From NCBI RefSeq assembly GCF_900059565.1, contig NZ_FIZW01000001.1, positions 186,001-250,000 of the forward strand: 64,000 bases of DNA, given 5' to 3'. Below the pieces are notes generated by a model, which was not told the DNA's origin, did not search any database, and worked only from the letters and a program-made list of their open reading frames with translations. Positions 10,228-20,000 of the stretch are shown here, one piece after another. Source of the stretch: Murdochiella massiliensis (GTDB lineage Bacteria; Bacillota; Clostridia; Tissierellales; Peptoniphilaceae). Positions within the stretch are counted from its first letter, which is position 1. Every line of letters begins with the position of its first letter. The position numbers were made by a program, and so were the translations under genes.

Positions 10228-10308
10228 GCAGATTGAGAAGAAGAGTTGCTTTTGTTGAATGAAAAGAACAAATGCGTTCCGTGTGCAGGCAGATTGGGAA
10301 GAAGAGTT
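10211..10308 (+). repeat. Duplicated 3' end of the glutaredoxin-like gene
   Basis: A 37-bp unit at 10211-10247 (the last six codons, including the stop, and following bases) is repeated at 10272-10308 with four mismatches. The second copy is noncoding; its stop codon is changed. Confidence 0.8.
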
Positions 10309-10378
10309 TTCATCCCCAGGGATTTGCGGACCGGACGGCTACTGAACGTCTTTTCCTTGTGGCTAGAATTGTAAACAG

Positions 10379-10424
10379 AACAACGGAGTGTCTTCTTAGC
10401 AGGAGACACTCCGTTGTTGTTTTC
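10379..10424. terminator. Bidirectional terminator
   Basis: A perfect 15-bp stem (10379-10393 with 10404-10418), loop of 10 nt, with T-rich sequence on the plus strand and a pyrimidine-rich flank on the minus strand. It separates the plus-strand glutaredoxin-like gene from the convergent membrane protein. Confidence 0.85.
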
Positions 10425-10454
10425 GGATACACAGGATGAAAATGGTGCTGAACG

Positions 10455-10970
10455 TTACTGCTCCTTATCCGTATCCTTCTTATCCATTTCATCCTTATCT
10501 ATGTTATCTTTATCCATATTGTCTTTCGGAGCTTGTCCGAAGTATTGCGACAGCACCAACTTGCCAGTTTTTAATTCATAGGCGCCGACGGTATAGAGAG
10601 CGACGATAACGAAGTGGATCAGAGCTAAGAGTCTGAAATCCCAAAAAAGGGCTATAACGGATAATACCAACATGATGATGCCAAAGATGTATAGCCGACC
10701 GCCCATTTGTGGATTGTTTGCATTCTTTCGTCCGGCGAATCCTACATAGAAATGGGCAAGACTGGACAAAAGGACGAGCAAGACAATAACAAACATAGAT
10801 GCCGCCATTATCGTCATGAAGTAGCCGCTCATATCGACGCAGAGTTCAAAACCAATAGATAATACACTGCCGAAGAGGAAAACCAAGATTGTCCAAAGAA
10901 GCTGGGCCGCTGTCTCAATGATAAGAGCAGTGGCTGCATAGTACAGAATGTTGTTACGTGTTGTTTTCAT
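10455..10970 (-). CDS. Four-helix membrane protein of unknown function
   Basis: A 171-residue protein that I do not recognise. The start at 10970 follows AGGAGGAACAACG; a longer frame to 11009 lacks a ribosome site. It has about four hydrophobic segments (NILYYAATALIIETAAQLLWTI, then MTIMAASMFVIVLLVLLSS, YIFGIIMLVLSVIALFW and LALIHFVIVALYTVGAYEL), then a cytoplasmic tail that is almost only Asp, Lys and Met (DNMDKDNIDKDEMDKKDTDK), built on a repeated xMDKD unit. It is transcribed against the ABC operon and stands alone. The helix layout resembles generic four-helix membrane proteins of Firmicutes; no function is proposed. Confidence 0.7.
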   Translation of the reverse strand: MKTTRNNILYYAATALIIETAAQLLWTILVFLFGSVLSIGFELCVDMSGYFMTIMAASMFVIVLLVLLSSLAHFYVGFAGRKNANNPQMGGRLYIFGIIMLVLSVIALFWDFRLLALIHFVIVALYTVGAYELKTGKLVLSQYFGQAPKDNMDKDNIDKDEMDKKDTDKEQ

Positions 10971-10989
10971 CGTTGTTCCTCCTGCTCGA

Positions 10990-11057
10990 TCCTTAGGAAT
11001 TAATCGCATTCATCAACAGGAATCAATCTCATTAATCGATAGGAATCAATCGCAAAG
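10990..11057 (+). repeat. Imperfect ~24-bp tandem repeats
   Basis: Three degenerate copies of a unit built on TAGGAATCAATCGCA/CAGGAATCAATCTCATTA lie just upstream of the membrane protein start. The stretch from 11058 to 11306 shows no gene. Confidence 0.55.
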
Positions 11058-11306
11058 AACCAATCACAGCTGATGCGTTTGTGTCATCGGTGTGCCGCTG
11101 GAAATGTCATTGGCAGCGTAGTTTCAGTCGAGTGTTCGGGGTGTGAGGCCTTACATCATCTTGTTGAACTGTTTTTATCATACTCCTACGGGTGTCGTGC
11201 AGCAACGGCACGATGTGGATGGGAGGCATGGAAGCCTTTTATAGAAGAAATTGTGTGAACGGATGTTGTTCTACGTCCTATGTTGAGAAGATTATTATCT
11301 CTTCGA

Positions 11307-11626
11307 GATGGTGGTAGTTGGCTGAAAATGCGGTTCCACAACCAACGCTTGCGCTCTCGGCGATGGCGGTGGTTGGGCGAAAATGCAATTCCACCACCAA
11401 CGTTTTTGGTCTTGGTGATGGTGGTGGATGGACGAAAATGTGATTCCACCACCAACGTTTGTGGTTTCGGTGATGGTGGTAGCTGGGCGAAAATGCAATT
11501 CCACCACCAACGTTTGTGGTTTCGGTGAGGGTGGTAGTTGGACGAAAATGCAGTTCCACCACCAACGCTTGAGCTCTCGGTGATGGTGGTAGTTGGGCGA
11601 GAATACGGTCCTACCACCATTGCCAA
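11307..11626 (+). repeat. 55-bp tandem repeat array, six units
   Basis: Units begin with GATGGTGGT-like sequence at 11307, 11362, 11417, 11472, 11527 and 11582, exactly 55 bp apart. Each holds GGTGGT near its start and the reverse complement CCACCACCAAC about 30 nt later, so every unit can fold into a hairpin. 55 is not a multiple of three, so apparent ORFs across it change frame from unit to unit and are not believable genes. Confidence 0.9.
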
Positions 11627-11639
11627 GAACGTTTCTGAA

Positions 11640-11998
11640 AGGAGCCGGCCTGCGGCCGGCGGTTTGAAAACGCCGCCGAAGGCGGCGAACCTTACGGAAC
11701 ATGGCACCGCCAGCGGCAACGACCCTTTTGTAGGTGCACCTCTCCAAAAAAGGAAGCGACGTACCCGTCGCTTCCTCAATCGGTAATTTATTTTCAAAGT
11801 CGTTCCCAAAAAAGCTTTGTTCTCCGCAATTTCCTCGCCCGCACCATCTACCGCCCCGACACCCTTCCTTGCGCCGCTTCTTCGACGAACTGGAAGTTCG
11901 CCATCCCCGAGTATATCGCCGAGGAGAAGCCGGCGGCGCAAGGAAGAGTGTCGGGGTATCATTGCCGGCGGCGCAAGGAAGGGCGGACGAAGCGCGCC
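11640..11998. other. Gene-free stretch with GC-rich hairpins
   Basis: It holds two short palindromes (GCCGGCCTGCGGCCGGC near 11645 and CGCCGCCGAAGGCGGCG near 11670), like the GC-rich hairpins seen near 39420 and 53800. A minus-strand terminator lies at 11745-11776, and an 18-bp direct repeat GCCGGCGGCGCAAGGAAG occurs near 11930 and 11964. No gene is supported. Confidence 0.6.
11745..11776 (-). terminator. Minus-strand terminator-like hairpin
   Basis: A perfect 11-bp stem AGGAAGCGACG/CGTCGCTTCCT (11751-11761 with 11766-11776) with a 4-nt loop. The A-run at 11746-11751 reads as a T-run on the minus strand. No minus-strand gene upstream of it was recognised. Confidence 0.6.
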
Positions 11999-12027
11999 TT
12001 GACGGGGTTTCCTACGACTGTTATACT
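11999..12027 (+). promoter_or_regulatory. Promoter of the str operon
   Basis: TTGACG (11999-12004) and TATACT (12022-12027) with 17-bp spacing. It would give the rpsL transcript a leader of about 240 nt. Confidence 0.75.
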
Positions 12028-12122
12028 GTTTAAGGTTATTTTCCGAATTTTGCCTTCAAATCGGAAGCGACGGTGCGAAGTACACACCGAAGCGCGAACG
12101 ACACGATGCTGCGCAGCGAAAA

Positions 12123-12197
12123 GCCGTGTTATGAAAAGCGCGTTATAAAAAGTGCGTTATGAAAAGCACGTTATAAAAAACCGTGTTACGAAAAGTC
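12123..12197 (+). repeat. 14-15-bp repeats in the rpsL leader
   Basis: Five degenerate copies of a CGTTATGAAAAG/CGTTATAAAAAG unit in tandem inside the predicted 5' leader of the str operon. Confidence 0.7.
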
Positions 12198-12273
12198 GTA
12201 TCGCTTGAAGGTGATCATCCCGGGAAATAATCCATATTCCGAAGAGGAAAATACGAAAAGAAGGAGGAACGGT

Positions 12274-12687
12274 ATGCCGACAATCAATCAATTGATCCGT
12301 AAGGGACGTTTTTCGGAACGAAAGAAGACGAATACGCCTGCTCTGGGCTTCAACTTCAATACGTTGAAGAATCGCCAGACGCCGGTGGAATCGCCGCAGA
12401 AGCGCGGCGTGTGCACGTCGGTTCGTACAGTAACCCCGAAGAAGCCGAACTCGGCGCTTCGTAAAGTGGCTCGTGTACGTTTAACCAACGGCTATGAAGT
12501 CCTTTCTTACATTCCCGGTATCGGTCATAACCTGCAGGAGCACAGCGTTGTGCTGATCCGCGGGGGTCGTGTCAAAGACTTGCCTGGTGTGCGTTATCAC
12601 ATCATCCGCGGCGCATTGGATGCGTCCGGCGTCGAAGGCCGTAAGCAAGCACGTTCGAAATACGGCGCAAAGAAATCCAGCAAGTAA
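12274..12687 (+). CDS. rpsL: 30S ribosomal protein S12
   Basis: A 137-residue S12 of the decoding centre of the small ribosomal subunit. ATG 12274 follows AAGGAGGAAC, and the N-terminus [12 protein letters not shown] is the family standard; the longer open frame upstream is not coding. The conserved [20 protein letters not shown] and [13 protein letters not shown] loops are intact, with Lys at the positions (E. coli K42, K43 and K87/88 region) where streptomycin-resistance changes are known, so the sequence is of the wild type there. It is first in the str operon behind its own promoter. Confidence 0.98.
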   Translation: MPTINQLIRKGRFSERKKTNTPALGFNFNTLKNRQTPVESPQKRGVCTSVRTVTPKKPNSALRKVARVRLTNGYEVLSYIPGIGHNLQEHSVVLIRGGRVKDLPGVRYHIIRGALDASGVEGRKQARSKYGAKKSSK

Positions 12688-12803
12688 GTAAACACGAGAC
12701 GAAAGTGCATACGCGAACCTTCTGGTTTTCTTGTGCACGGCAGCTGTCGATAAGCGGCGGTTGAGTACCATTCATCCGCATGGATGATAAGGAGGGAAGA
12801 GAA

Positions 12804-13274
12804 GTGTCAAGAAAAGGACATATTCCAAAAAGGGAGATCATGCCGGATCCCCGATATAATGACGTGGCCGTATCAAAATTGATCAATACGGTCATGCTGG
12901 ACGGCAAAAAAGGACTGGCTCAGCGCATTGTCTATGGCGCCTTTGCCATTGCAGAGGAAAAAGTCGGTCAAGAAGCACTCGAAATTTATCGTAAAGCGTT
13001 GGCGAACGTCATGCCGGTGTTGGAAGTCAAAGGCCGCCGTATTGGCGGTGCGACCTACCAGGTGCCGATGGAAGTTCGTCCCGACCGTCGTCAGACGCTC
13101 GCTTTGCGCTGGATCGTCGGTTTTGCCCGCACACGCGGAGAGAAAACCATGGAAGAGCGCTTAGGTAATGAACTGGTGGATGCATTTAACAATACCGGTG
13201 CCAGCGTGCGCCGTAAAGAAGAGATGCACCGCATGGCGGACGCGAACAAGGCATTCGCGCACTTCCGCTATTAA
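12804..13274 (+). CDS. rpsG: 30S ribosomal protein S7
   Basis: A 156-residue S7, a primary 16S rRNA-binding protein of the 30S head. The GTG at 12804 is the start (AAGGAGGG ends 7 nt before), giving the standard N-terminus [38 protein letters not shown] is the conserved RNA-binding segment. It lies between rpsL (116 nt upstream) and fusA (17 nt downstream). Confidence 0.98.
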   Translation: MSRKGHIPKREIMPDPRYNDVAVSKLINTVMLDGKKGLAQRIVYGAFAIAEEKVGQEALEIYRKALANVMPVLEVKGRRIGGATYQVPMEVRPDRRQTLALRWIVGFARTRGEKTMEERLGNELVDAFNNTGASVRRKEEMHRMADANKAFAHFRY

Positions 13275-13291
13275 TCGCGGGGAGGTTCTCA

Positions 13292-15385
13292 TTGGCAGGA
13301 CATACACCTTTAAAAGATATTCGTAACATCGGTATCATGGCCCATATTGATGCCGGTAAGACGACAGTAACGGAACGTATTCTGTTCTATACCGGAAAAA
13401 TTCACAAGATGGGGGATACGCACGAAGGTGCTGCACAGATGGACTGGATGGCTCAGGAACAGGAGCGCGGCATTACGATTACCTCTGCTGCAACCACCTG
13501 TTTTTGGCCCCGCAACGGCTTAACGCACCGTATCAACATCATCGACACCCCGGGACACGTTGACTTCACCGTTGAAGTTGAACGCTCCCTGCGTGTATTG
13601 GACGGTGCTGTAGCACTTTTCGACGCAAAAAGCGGCGTAGAACCGCAATCCGAGACGGTATGGCGTCAGGCGGACAAGTATCACGTTCCGCGCATGTGCT
13701 TCATCAATAAGATGGATGCGACGGGCGCTGACTTCTTAATGTCTGTGGACACCATTCGCGACAAGCTGAAAGCGAACGCGTTGCCGGTACAGCTTCCCAT
13801 CGGAGCGGAGCATAAATTCGTGGGCATCATCGACCTGGTCACCATGCGCGCCGAAGTGTATCATGACGATCTCGGCAAAGAGATCACCGATGAGGACATT
13901 CCGGCAGACCTGAAGGATCAGGCGGAAGAGATGCGCGCGAATATGCTTGAAGCACTCTCCGAAGTCGATGACGATTTAGCGATGGCGTATCTTGAAGAAG
14001 AACCCATCAGTGAAGAAATGATTCGCAAAGCTATCCGCACCGGTACCCTGGAACAGAAGATCTTCCCGGTACTTTGCGGGTCGGCATACAAGAATCGCGG
14101 CGTGCAATTCTTAATTGACGCCATTGTAGATTACATGCCCAGTCCCTTGGACATTCCGCCGGTAACCGGTACGAGTACCGATCCCGATAACGAGGAAGTC
14201 CTTCATCGTGAAGCCGATGTGGACGAACCGTTCTCGGCGTTGGCGTTCAAGGTCATGACCGATCCTTATGTTGGAAAACTCTGCTTCTTCCGCGTCTATT
14301 CCGGAAAAGTGGAGAACGGAAGCTATATCTACAATTCGACGACGGGCAAGCGTGAACGCTTGAGCCGTATTCTGCAGATGCACGCGAACAAACGCGAAGA
14401 GATTGAGGTTGTACAGGCCGGCGACATTGCCGCCGCGGTCGGTCTCAAAGACACCGGAACGGGCGACACGCTCTGCGATCAGGACAATCCGATCATACTT
14501 GAGCAGATGACTTTCCCGGAACCGGTTATTTCCGTTGCGATTGAGCCGAAGACCCGAGCTTCCCAAGAGAAGATGGGTATCGCGCTTGCAAAACTGGCGG
14601 AAGAAGATCCGACCTTTAAGACGTACACAAACGTCGAAACCGGACAGACCATTATCGCCGGCATGGGCGAGTTGCACCTGGAAATCATTGTCGACCGTCT
14701 GCAGCGCGAGTTCAAAGTCGAAGCAAACATCGGTAATCCGCAGGTTTCTTACCGTGAATCCATCACGGCTCCGGCGGAAGCGCAAGGCAAGTTTGTGCGT
14801 CAGTCCGGTGGTCACGGCCAGTACGGTGATGTGCGCATTCGCATTAAACCGGGTGAGCCGGGAACGGGCATCGTGGTACACAATGTTACCGTCGGCGGAT
14901 CCATTCCGAAAGAATTCATCAATCCGTCCATTCAGGGTATTCAGGAAGCATGCCAGAGCGGTCCCGTTGCGGGATTCCCTGTGCTGGATGTGGACGTAGA
15001 GATCTACGACGGTTCGTTCCATGAGGTCGACTCGTCAGAGACGGCGTTTAAGATCGCCGGTTCCATGGCGATGCAAAACGCGATGAAACAGGCTAAACCG
15101 GCACTGTTGGAACCGCTGCAAAAAGTGGAAATCCTCACGCCGGAAGAATACCTGGGCGATGTCATGGGCGACGTATCATCCCGACGCGGACGCATTGAAC
15201 AGATGTCCACACGCGCCGGCGTTCAGGTTGTTGATGCCTACATTCCGCTGTCCGAAATGTTCGGTTACGCGACGGATCTGCGCTCCAAGACGCAGGGACG
15301 CGCGACCTATTCGATGCAGTTCGATCACTATGAAAAAGTGCCCGAAAGCATTGCGGAGGAAGTCACGAAATCGCGCAACGAGTAA
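13292..15385 (+). CDS. fusA: Elongation factor G
   Basis: A 697-residue GTPase that drives ribosomal translocation. It starts with TTG at 13292 behind GGGGAGGTTC. The G-domain motifs are AHIDAGKTT (P-loop), [11 protein letters not shown] (switch I), DTPGHVDF (switch II) and NKMD. The later domains show [22 protein letters not shown] and the domain IV loop region [10 protein letters not shown], with [14 protein letters not shown] in domain V. Length is as in other bacteria. It is the third gene of the str operon. Confidence 0.98.
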   Translation: MAGHTPLKDIRNIGIMAHIDAGKTTVTERILFYTGKIHKMGDTHEGAAQMDWMAQEQERGITITSAATTCFWPRNGLTHRINIIDTPGHVDFTVEVERSLRVLDGAVALFDAKSGVEPQSETVWRQADKYHVPRMCFINKMDATGADFLMSVDTIRDKLKANALPVQLPIGAEHKFVGIIDLVTMRAEVYHDDLGKEITDEDIPADLKDQAEEMRANMLEALSEVDDDLAMAYLEEEPISEEMIRKAIRTGTLEQKIFPVLCGSAYKNRGVQFLIDAIVDYMPSPLDIPPVTGTSTDPDNEEVLHREADVDEPFSALAFKVMTDPYVGKLCFFRVYSGKVENGSYIYNSTTGKRERLSRILQMHANKREEIEVVQAGDIAAAVGLKDTGTGDTLCDQDNPIILEQMTFPEPVISVAIEPKTRASQEKMGIALAKLAEEDPTFKTYTNVETGQTIIAGMGELHLEIIVDRLQREFKVEANIGNPQVSYRESITAPAEAQGKFVRQSGGHGQYGDVRIRIKPGEPGTGIVVHNVTVGGSIPKEFINPSIQGIQEACQSGPVAGFPVLDVDVEIYDGSFHEVDSSETAFKIAGSMAMQNAMKQAKPALLEPLQKVEILTPEEYLGDVMGDVSSRRGRIEQMSTRAGVQVVDAYIPLSEMFGYATDLRSKTQGRATYSMQFDHYEKVPESIAEEVTKSRNE

Positions 15386-15407
15386 TTGCGTTGTGCAGGG
15401 AGAACAG

Positions 15408-15436
15408 TGGCAATTTTGTGCCATTTGTTCTATAAT
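15408..15436 (+). promoter_or_regulatory. Candidate internal promoter before tuf
   Basis: A perfect TATAAT at 15431-15436 lies 39 nt before the tuf start. The -35 (TGGCAA, 15408-15413, spacing 17) is poor. A separate tuf promoter would fit the high demand for EF-Tu. Confidence 0.5.
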
Positions 15437-15474
15437 GTTCCGTAACGACCAGTTGTTGTTTTTAGGAGGAAAAA

Positions 15475-16665
15475 ATGGCGAAGCAAAAATTTGAGCGTAG
15501 TAAACCGCATGTAAACATCGGCACGATCGGTCACGTCGACCATGGTAAGACGACGTTAACCGCTGCCATCACCAAAGTTATGAACGAGAAGTTCGGCACA
15601 GGCGAATTCGTCGACTATGCCAACATCGATAAGGCGCCGGAAGAGCGCGCACGTGGTATAACCATCAATACGTCGGTTGTCGAGTATGAAACCCCGAACC
15701 GTCACTATGCCCACGTGGACTGCCCGGGACACGCCGACTATGTTAAGAACATGATCACCGGTGCTGCCCAGATGGACGGCGCAATCCTCGTCGTCTCGGC
15801 TGCAGACGGTCCGATGCCCCAGACTCGTGAGCACATCCTGCTCGCTCGTCAGGTCGGCGTACCGAAGATTGTGGTTTTCCTGAACAAAAAAGACCAGGTA
15901 GACGATGATGAACTCATCGAATTGGTCGAGATGGAAGTTCGCGACCTCTTGAGCGAATACGATTTTGACGGCGACAATACGCCGATCATCGTCGGTTCGG
16001 CGCTGAAGTGCCTCGAAGAGGGTGGCGAATGGGAAGAGCCCATCGTTAAGTTGATGGAAGCGGTTGACGAATACGTCCCGACTCCGGTTCGTGCAACGGA
16101 TGAGCCGTTCCTGATGCCGGTTGAAGACGTTCTGACCATCACCGGACGTGGTACGGTTGCGACCGGCCGTGTCGAGCGTGGTGTGTTGAAAGTTGGCGAC
16201 ACCGTTGAGATCGTCGGCCTTGTCGACAAATCGCGTGAAGTCGTTGTTACCGGTGTGGAAATGTTCCACAAACAATTGGATCAGGCGGAAGCCGGCGATA
16301 ATATCGGCGCGCTCCTGCGTGGTGTACAGCGTGACGAGATCGAGCGTGGACAGGTTTTGGCCGCTAAGAACTCGATTCACCCGCACACCAAATTCGAGGG
16401 TCAGGTCTATGTGTTGACGAAGGATGAAGGTGGCCGTCATACGCCGTTCTTCTCGGGCTATCGTCCGCAGTTCTTCTTCCGCACGACCGACGTTACCGGT
16501 GATATCCAGTTGCCGGAAGGCACCGAGATGGTTATGCCTGGCGATAACGCCACCTTCACCATCTCCCTCATCTCGCCGATCGCGATTGAGGAAGGTCTCC
16601 GTTTCGCTGTCCGTGAAGGCGGCCGTACGGTTGCTTCCGGTGTTGTCTCCAAGATCATCGAGTAA
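15475..16665 (+). CDS. tuf: Elongation factor Tu
   Basis: A 396-residue EF-Tu that carries aminoacyl-tRNA to the ribosome. The motifs are [47 protein letters not shown] and [10 protein letters not shown]. Domains 2 and 3 follow with [13 protein letters not shown] and the C-terminal [23 protein letters not shown] 15475 follows TTTTAGGAGGAAAAA. It closes the str operon and is followed by a terminator. The codon use is visibly more biased than in the neighbours, as expected for a highly expressed gene. Confidence 0.99.
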   Translation: MAKQKFERSKPHVNIGTIGHVDHGKTTLTAAITKVMNEKFGTGEFVDYANIDKAPEERARGITINTSVVEYETPNRHYAHVDCPGHADYVKNMITGAAQMDGAILVVSAADGPMPQTREHILLARQVGVPKIVVFLNKKDQVDDDELIELVEMEVRDLLSEYDFDGDNTPIIVGSALKCLEEGGEWEEPIVKLMEAVDEYVPTPVRATDEPFLMPVEDVLTITGRGTVATGRVERGVLKVGDTVEIVGLVDKSREVVVTGVEMFHKQLDQAEAGDNIGALLRGVQRDEIERGQVLAAKNSIHPHTKFEGQVYVLTKDEGGRHTPFFSGYRPQFFFRTTDVTGDIQLPEGTEMVMPGDNATFTISLISPIAIEEGLRFAVREGGRTVASGVVSKIIE

Positions 16666-16709
16666 GCGAAGAATACAAACTAAAAACGCAGTTAACGTAG
16701 TTAGCTGTG

Positions 16710-16748
16710 CAAGCAGGTCCGGGGTGAATGCTCCGGGCTTGTTTTTTT
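16710..16748 (+). terminator. Terminator of the str operon
   Basis: Arms CAAGC and CCGGGG pair with CTCCGG and GCTTG around a TGAATG loop (4-nt bulge on the 5' side), followed by seven T. Confidence 0.8.
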
Positions 16749-16871
16749 GTGTGGAAGAAGGCTGTGATTGCGAAAATAGCACACATGGAAAGCAACAATT
16801 GAAAAAATATTAAATTCAGGTTTGTAACCGGTAAAATGGTGAAATATAGATCGAAAGAGTTTGGTATTCTG

Positions 16872-16880
16872 TGGTACAAT
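16872..16880 (+). promoter_or_regulatory. Extended -10 promoter of the surface protein gene
   Basis: TGGTACAAT is an extended -10 element; no good -35 is visible. It predicts a leader of about 145 nt before the ATG at 17031. The stretch 16749-17030 has no gene. Confidence 0.45.
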
Positions 16881-17030
16881 ATAAATGACGCAAAAAATAG
16901 CTTAATGGCTATTTCACCTGTTTTGTGCACAATTTTCATGACGTATAAGTCGGATAGGATGGCGAATCCTATCCTGTGTATAGAGCAAGATGATCAAAAA
17001 GACATGCAACAGAAAGATCGGAGGAGGATG

Positions 17031-20000
17031 ATGAGAAGAATAAATGATTGGGCAAAGCGCCTGGTTCTGTGTTTTCTCAGTTTCGTTATGGTATTTAGTA
17101 TGGCCAGCGAAACCGTACATGCCGAAGGAAGGGATATGTACATTTGGGAAAATCAGGATCCGCGATTTCGATATAGCTGGGACTATATTATCGATCGCGA
17201 TGACGTGAAAGGGCGAGATGTTCTATTTCCCAGTTCGGGCGGCACGCCATATGTGGTAAAGCTCGACAAAACAGACAATACCTATAAGGCGAAAATTGGC
17301 TTTTTTGTTCTTGATACGCAAAATAATGCAGCGGTCAAGGGCTTTCGCATGTTTCTTGGGAAATATGTTTTTGACGAATATGATGCAAACGGAAAACCGA
17401 CCAGATCGCATCTGGAAAAGATCGACGCCGCTCCCGGTGCAAAGAATGGATTTTACTATACGAGCGACAGCGGAAAAATTGAAATTTCCTTAACAAGAGA
17501 GGATTTACCGAAGGTTACTGACGGCGAAATTGACGATAATGGAAATTTTAAAGACGTTCATCCGTATCAAATTCGCATTCAGAAATATGGAGAAGGCGGT
17601 GGATATTGGATCCTTGGCACAGCATACGATCTTGAGCTGACCGTTTTAGGCGTATACCACAATTTGTATGGAATAAAGGAAACGCCGCCGGGCTACACGA
17701 ACACGGATTATTGGAAGGGTGAACAATGGGGCGCGGTCGTTTACGATTTGTTAGAAGATCAACGGCCCATTCTTGCCATGGAACTTAAACCTTATGAAGT
17801 TCCGAAGGATCAAGCATTTGACCTTAAGAATCAAGATGAACTCCGAAAGCTGGTTGTTTCGTATACGGAACGACAAGGCAAGGAACTTACGGAAACCACT
17901 AAACTTTCTGCTGCGGAAAAGGTACACCCTGTTGAGCTGAGAGACGTGCTACAGCGCAACAGCAGTGAGCATTACATTATTTACGAAGCGTTGAACGTTA
18001 CGCCAGTAGGAGATACGCCGGCGCTAAAACCGAATCAGACCGTGCTTACTGAACCGGGTGAGTACAAAATTCAGCTGAGAGGTTTTTTCGACGGAAAGCA
18101 ATCCAACGAGCGCACGAATCGCTATGTGACGAAGGAAACCACCATTAAGATTCCGTTTCCGGACGTCATTCCGGAAAAAGATAAACAAGGAAACACCAAT
18201 AGGTGGCCGGACAACTATGTTCCCGTGACGTTTGTGTCCGATGGAAACGGAACGTTGACGGGCATGACCAAGTACTATGTTAATCCGGAAAAGGCTGTGG
18301 ATCTGACAAGCCAAGCCGATGCGATTACCAAAACACCGAAAGTGGGTTATAAGGCAACCGGAAAGTGGACTCCTGAACAACTGAAAGACACGTTTACGAG
18401 CCCAAGTGAGTTCGTCTTCCATTTTGACCCGTATGATGATGTGATCCCGGCAAAGTCGGGTGTGACCAAGCCGGATGGCTATTCCGTTGTGACGTTTAAG
18501 GCGGACGAAAACGGTTCGTTGGAAGGAATCACCAAGTACTTTGTCAATCCGACGAAAGAGGTGGACTTAACAAACGAAGCCAACCGGATTACCAAAAAGC
18601 CGAAGACGGGTTATCAAGCAAAAGGCACATGGGATCCTACGTTAGAAAAGCAAAAGTTTACGGGAGACAAAGAGTTCACCTTCCGTTTTGACCCGTACGA
18701 GGATGTGATTCCGGCAGAACCGGGCGTGACTAAGCCGGACGGCTATGTCACCGTCACGTTTAAGACGGATGGAAATGGGACATTGGGCGGAAAAACCGCA
18801 TACTATGTCAACCCGAATAAACAGGTCATTCTTAATCCGCCGACTACGACAGGAAACACCGGCTATGTTTTCCGTCAGTGGAGCCAAGATGTGACGAAAT
18901 CCACACAGTACAGATGGAATACAACGGTGACCGCTTACTTTACGCAAATTCCTGCCGTGCAAACGAAGCCGACACCGGGCTATGTTAAGGTGGACTTTGC
19001 TCTTACCGGCAACGGCGGAAGCATAAAATCCGGCCAAACGACGACGTATTATGTGGATCCGAATCGTGCGGTGACGCTTACTCCTCCTCAATACAATACC
19101 GAAATCGGCTACCGTTTCGAAAAGTGGAGTCCTGACCCGAAGACGGCCAGAACATACAATACACCAACCACGATAAACGGAACGTTTACGGCACTGGACG
19201 ATGTGATTGAGGCAAAACCGGGTGTGACCAAGCCGAACGGTTACGTAAAAGTGACCTTCCGATCGGACGAAAGCGGTACGTTGACGGGGGCGAAAGAGTT
19301 CTACGTCAATCCGACGAAGTCCGTTGATCTAACCTCTAAGGCGGATGCGCTTATCAAAAAACCGAATGTCGGTTATCAGGCTACCGGTACTTGGAATCCG
19401 GCAGATCTAACCGGAACGTTTACGACGGATCAAGTATTTACCTTCCGGTTTAATAAGTATGCGGATGTTATAAAAGAAGTGCCGGGAGAGACCAGACCGG
19501 ATGGCTATGTTACGGTTCGGGTCATTCCGACGGAAAAAGCAACGGATGAGACCAAGGCTACCGAATCCTATTGGGTGAAAAAAGATACGCAAGTTACGCT
19601 TCCGGTTTCGGAGCCGGTCGGCAAGAAAGAAACTGACGCGCAAAACATCACCCGCACGTATCATTTTACCGGCTGGAAAGTAACAAAGGGAACCGTTGCC
19701 TCTTGGCCGAAGCCGAACAGTATTACAGACAAGTTTATTCAGGACACAGATATTACTGCACAGTACTCCGTATCGACGGCAATGGGTGATCTCATTGCTG
19801 CACCGGTACCCAAGAAAAATGTTGAATCTTTGGTGGACGGTACGTTGAAACCGGAGGATCTCATTGCAAACCTTCCGGGAACAGGCGATGGTTCGTTGCC
19901 GGAAGGTACGACATTCGCATTTGCTCCGGGTGGGAATCCGGATCTCTCGAAAGCGGGTACGACGAAAGCAGAGGTTGTCGTGACGTATCCGAAGGGAAAT

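Noticed and set aside
11010..11306. Possible tRNA or small RNA gene
   Set aside because: No cloverleaf or T-loop consensus could be found; the same holds for the rest of the window, so no RNA genes are called.
11186..11962. 258-codon minus-strand frame over the 55-bp array
   Set aside because: The unit length is not a multiple of three, so the translation changes frame each unit; low-complexity product and no ribosome site.
15556..16782. 408-codon minus-strand frame opposite tuf
   Set aside because: It is the mirror of the strongly biased tuf codons, with no promoter, ribosome site or recognisable motif.
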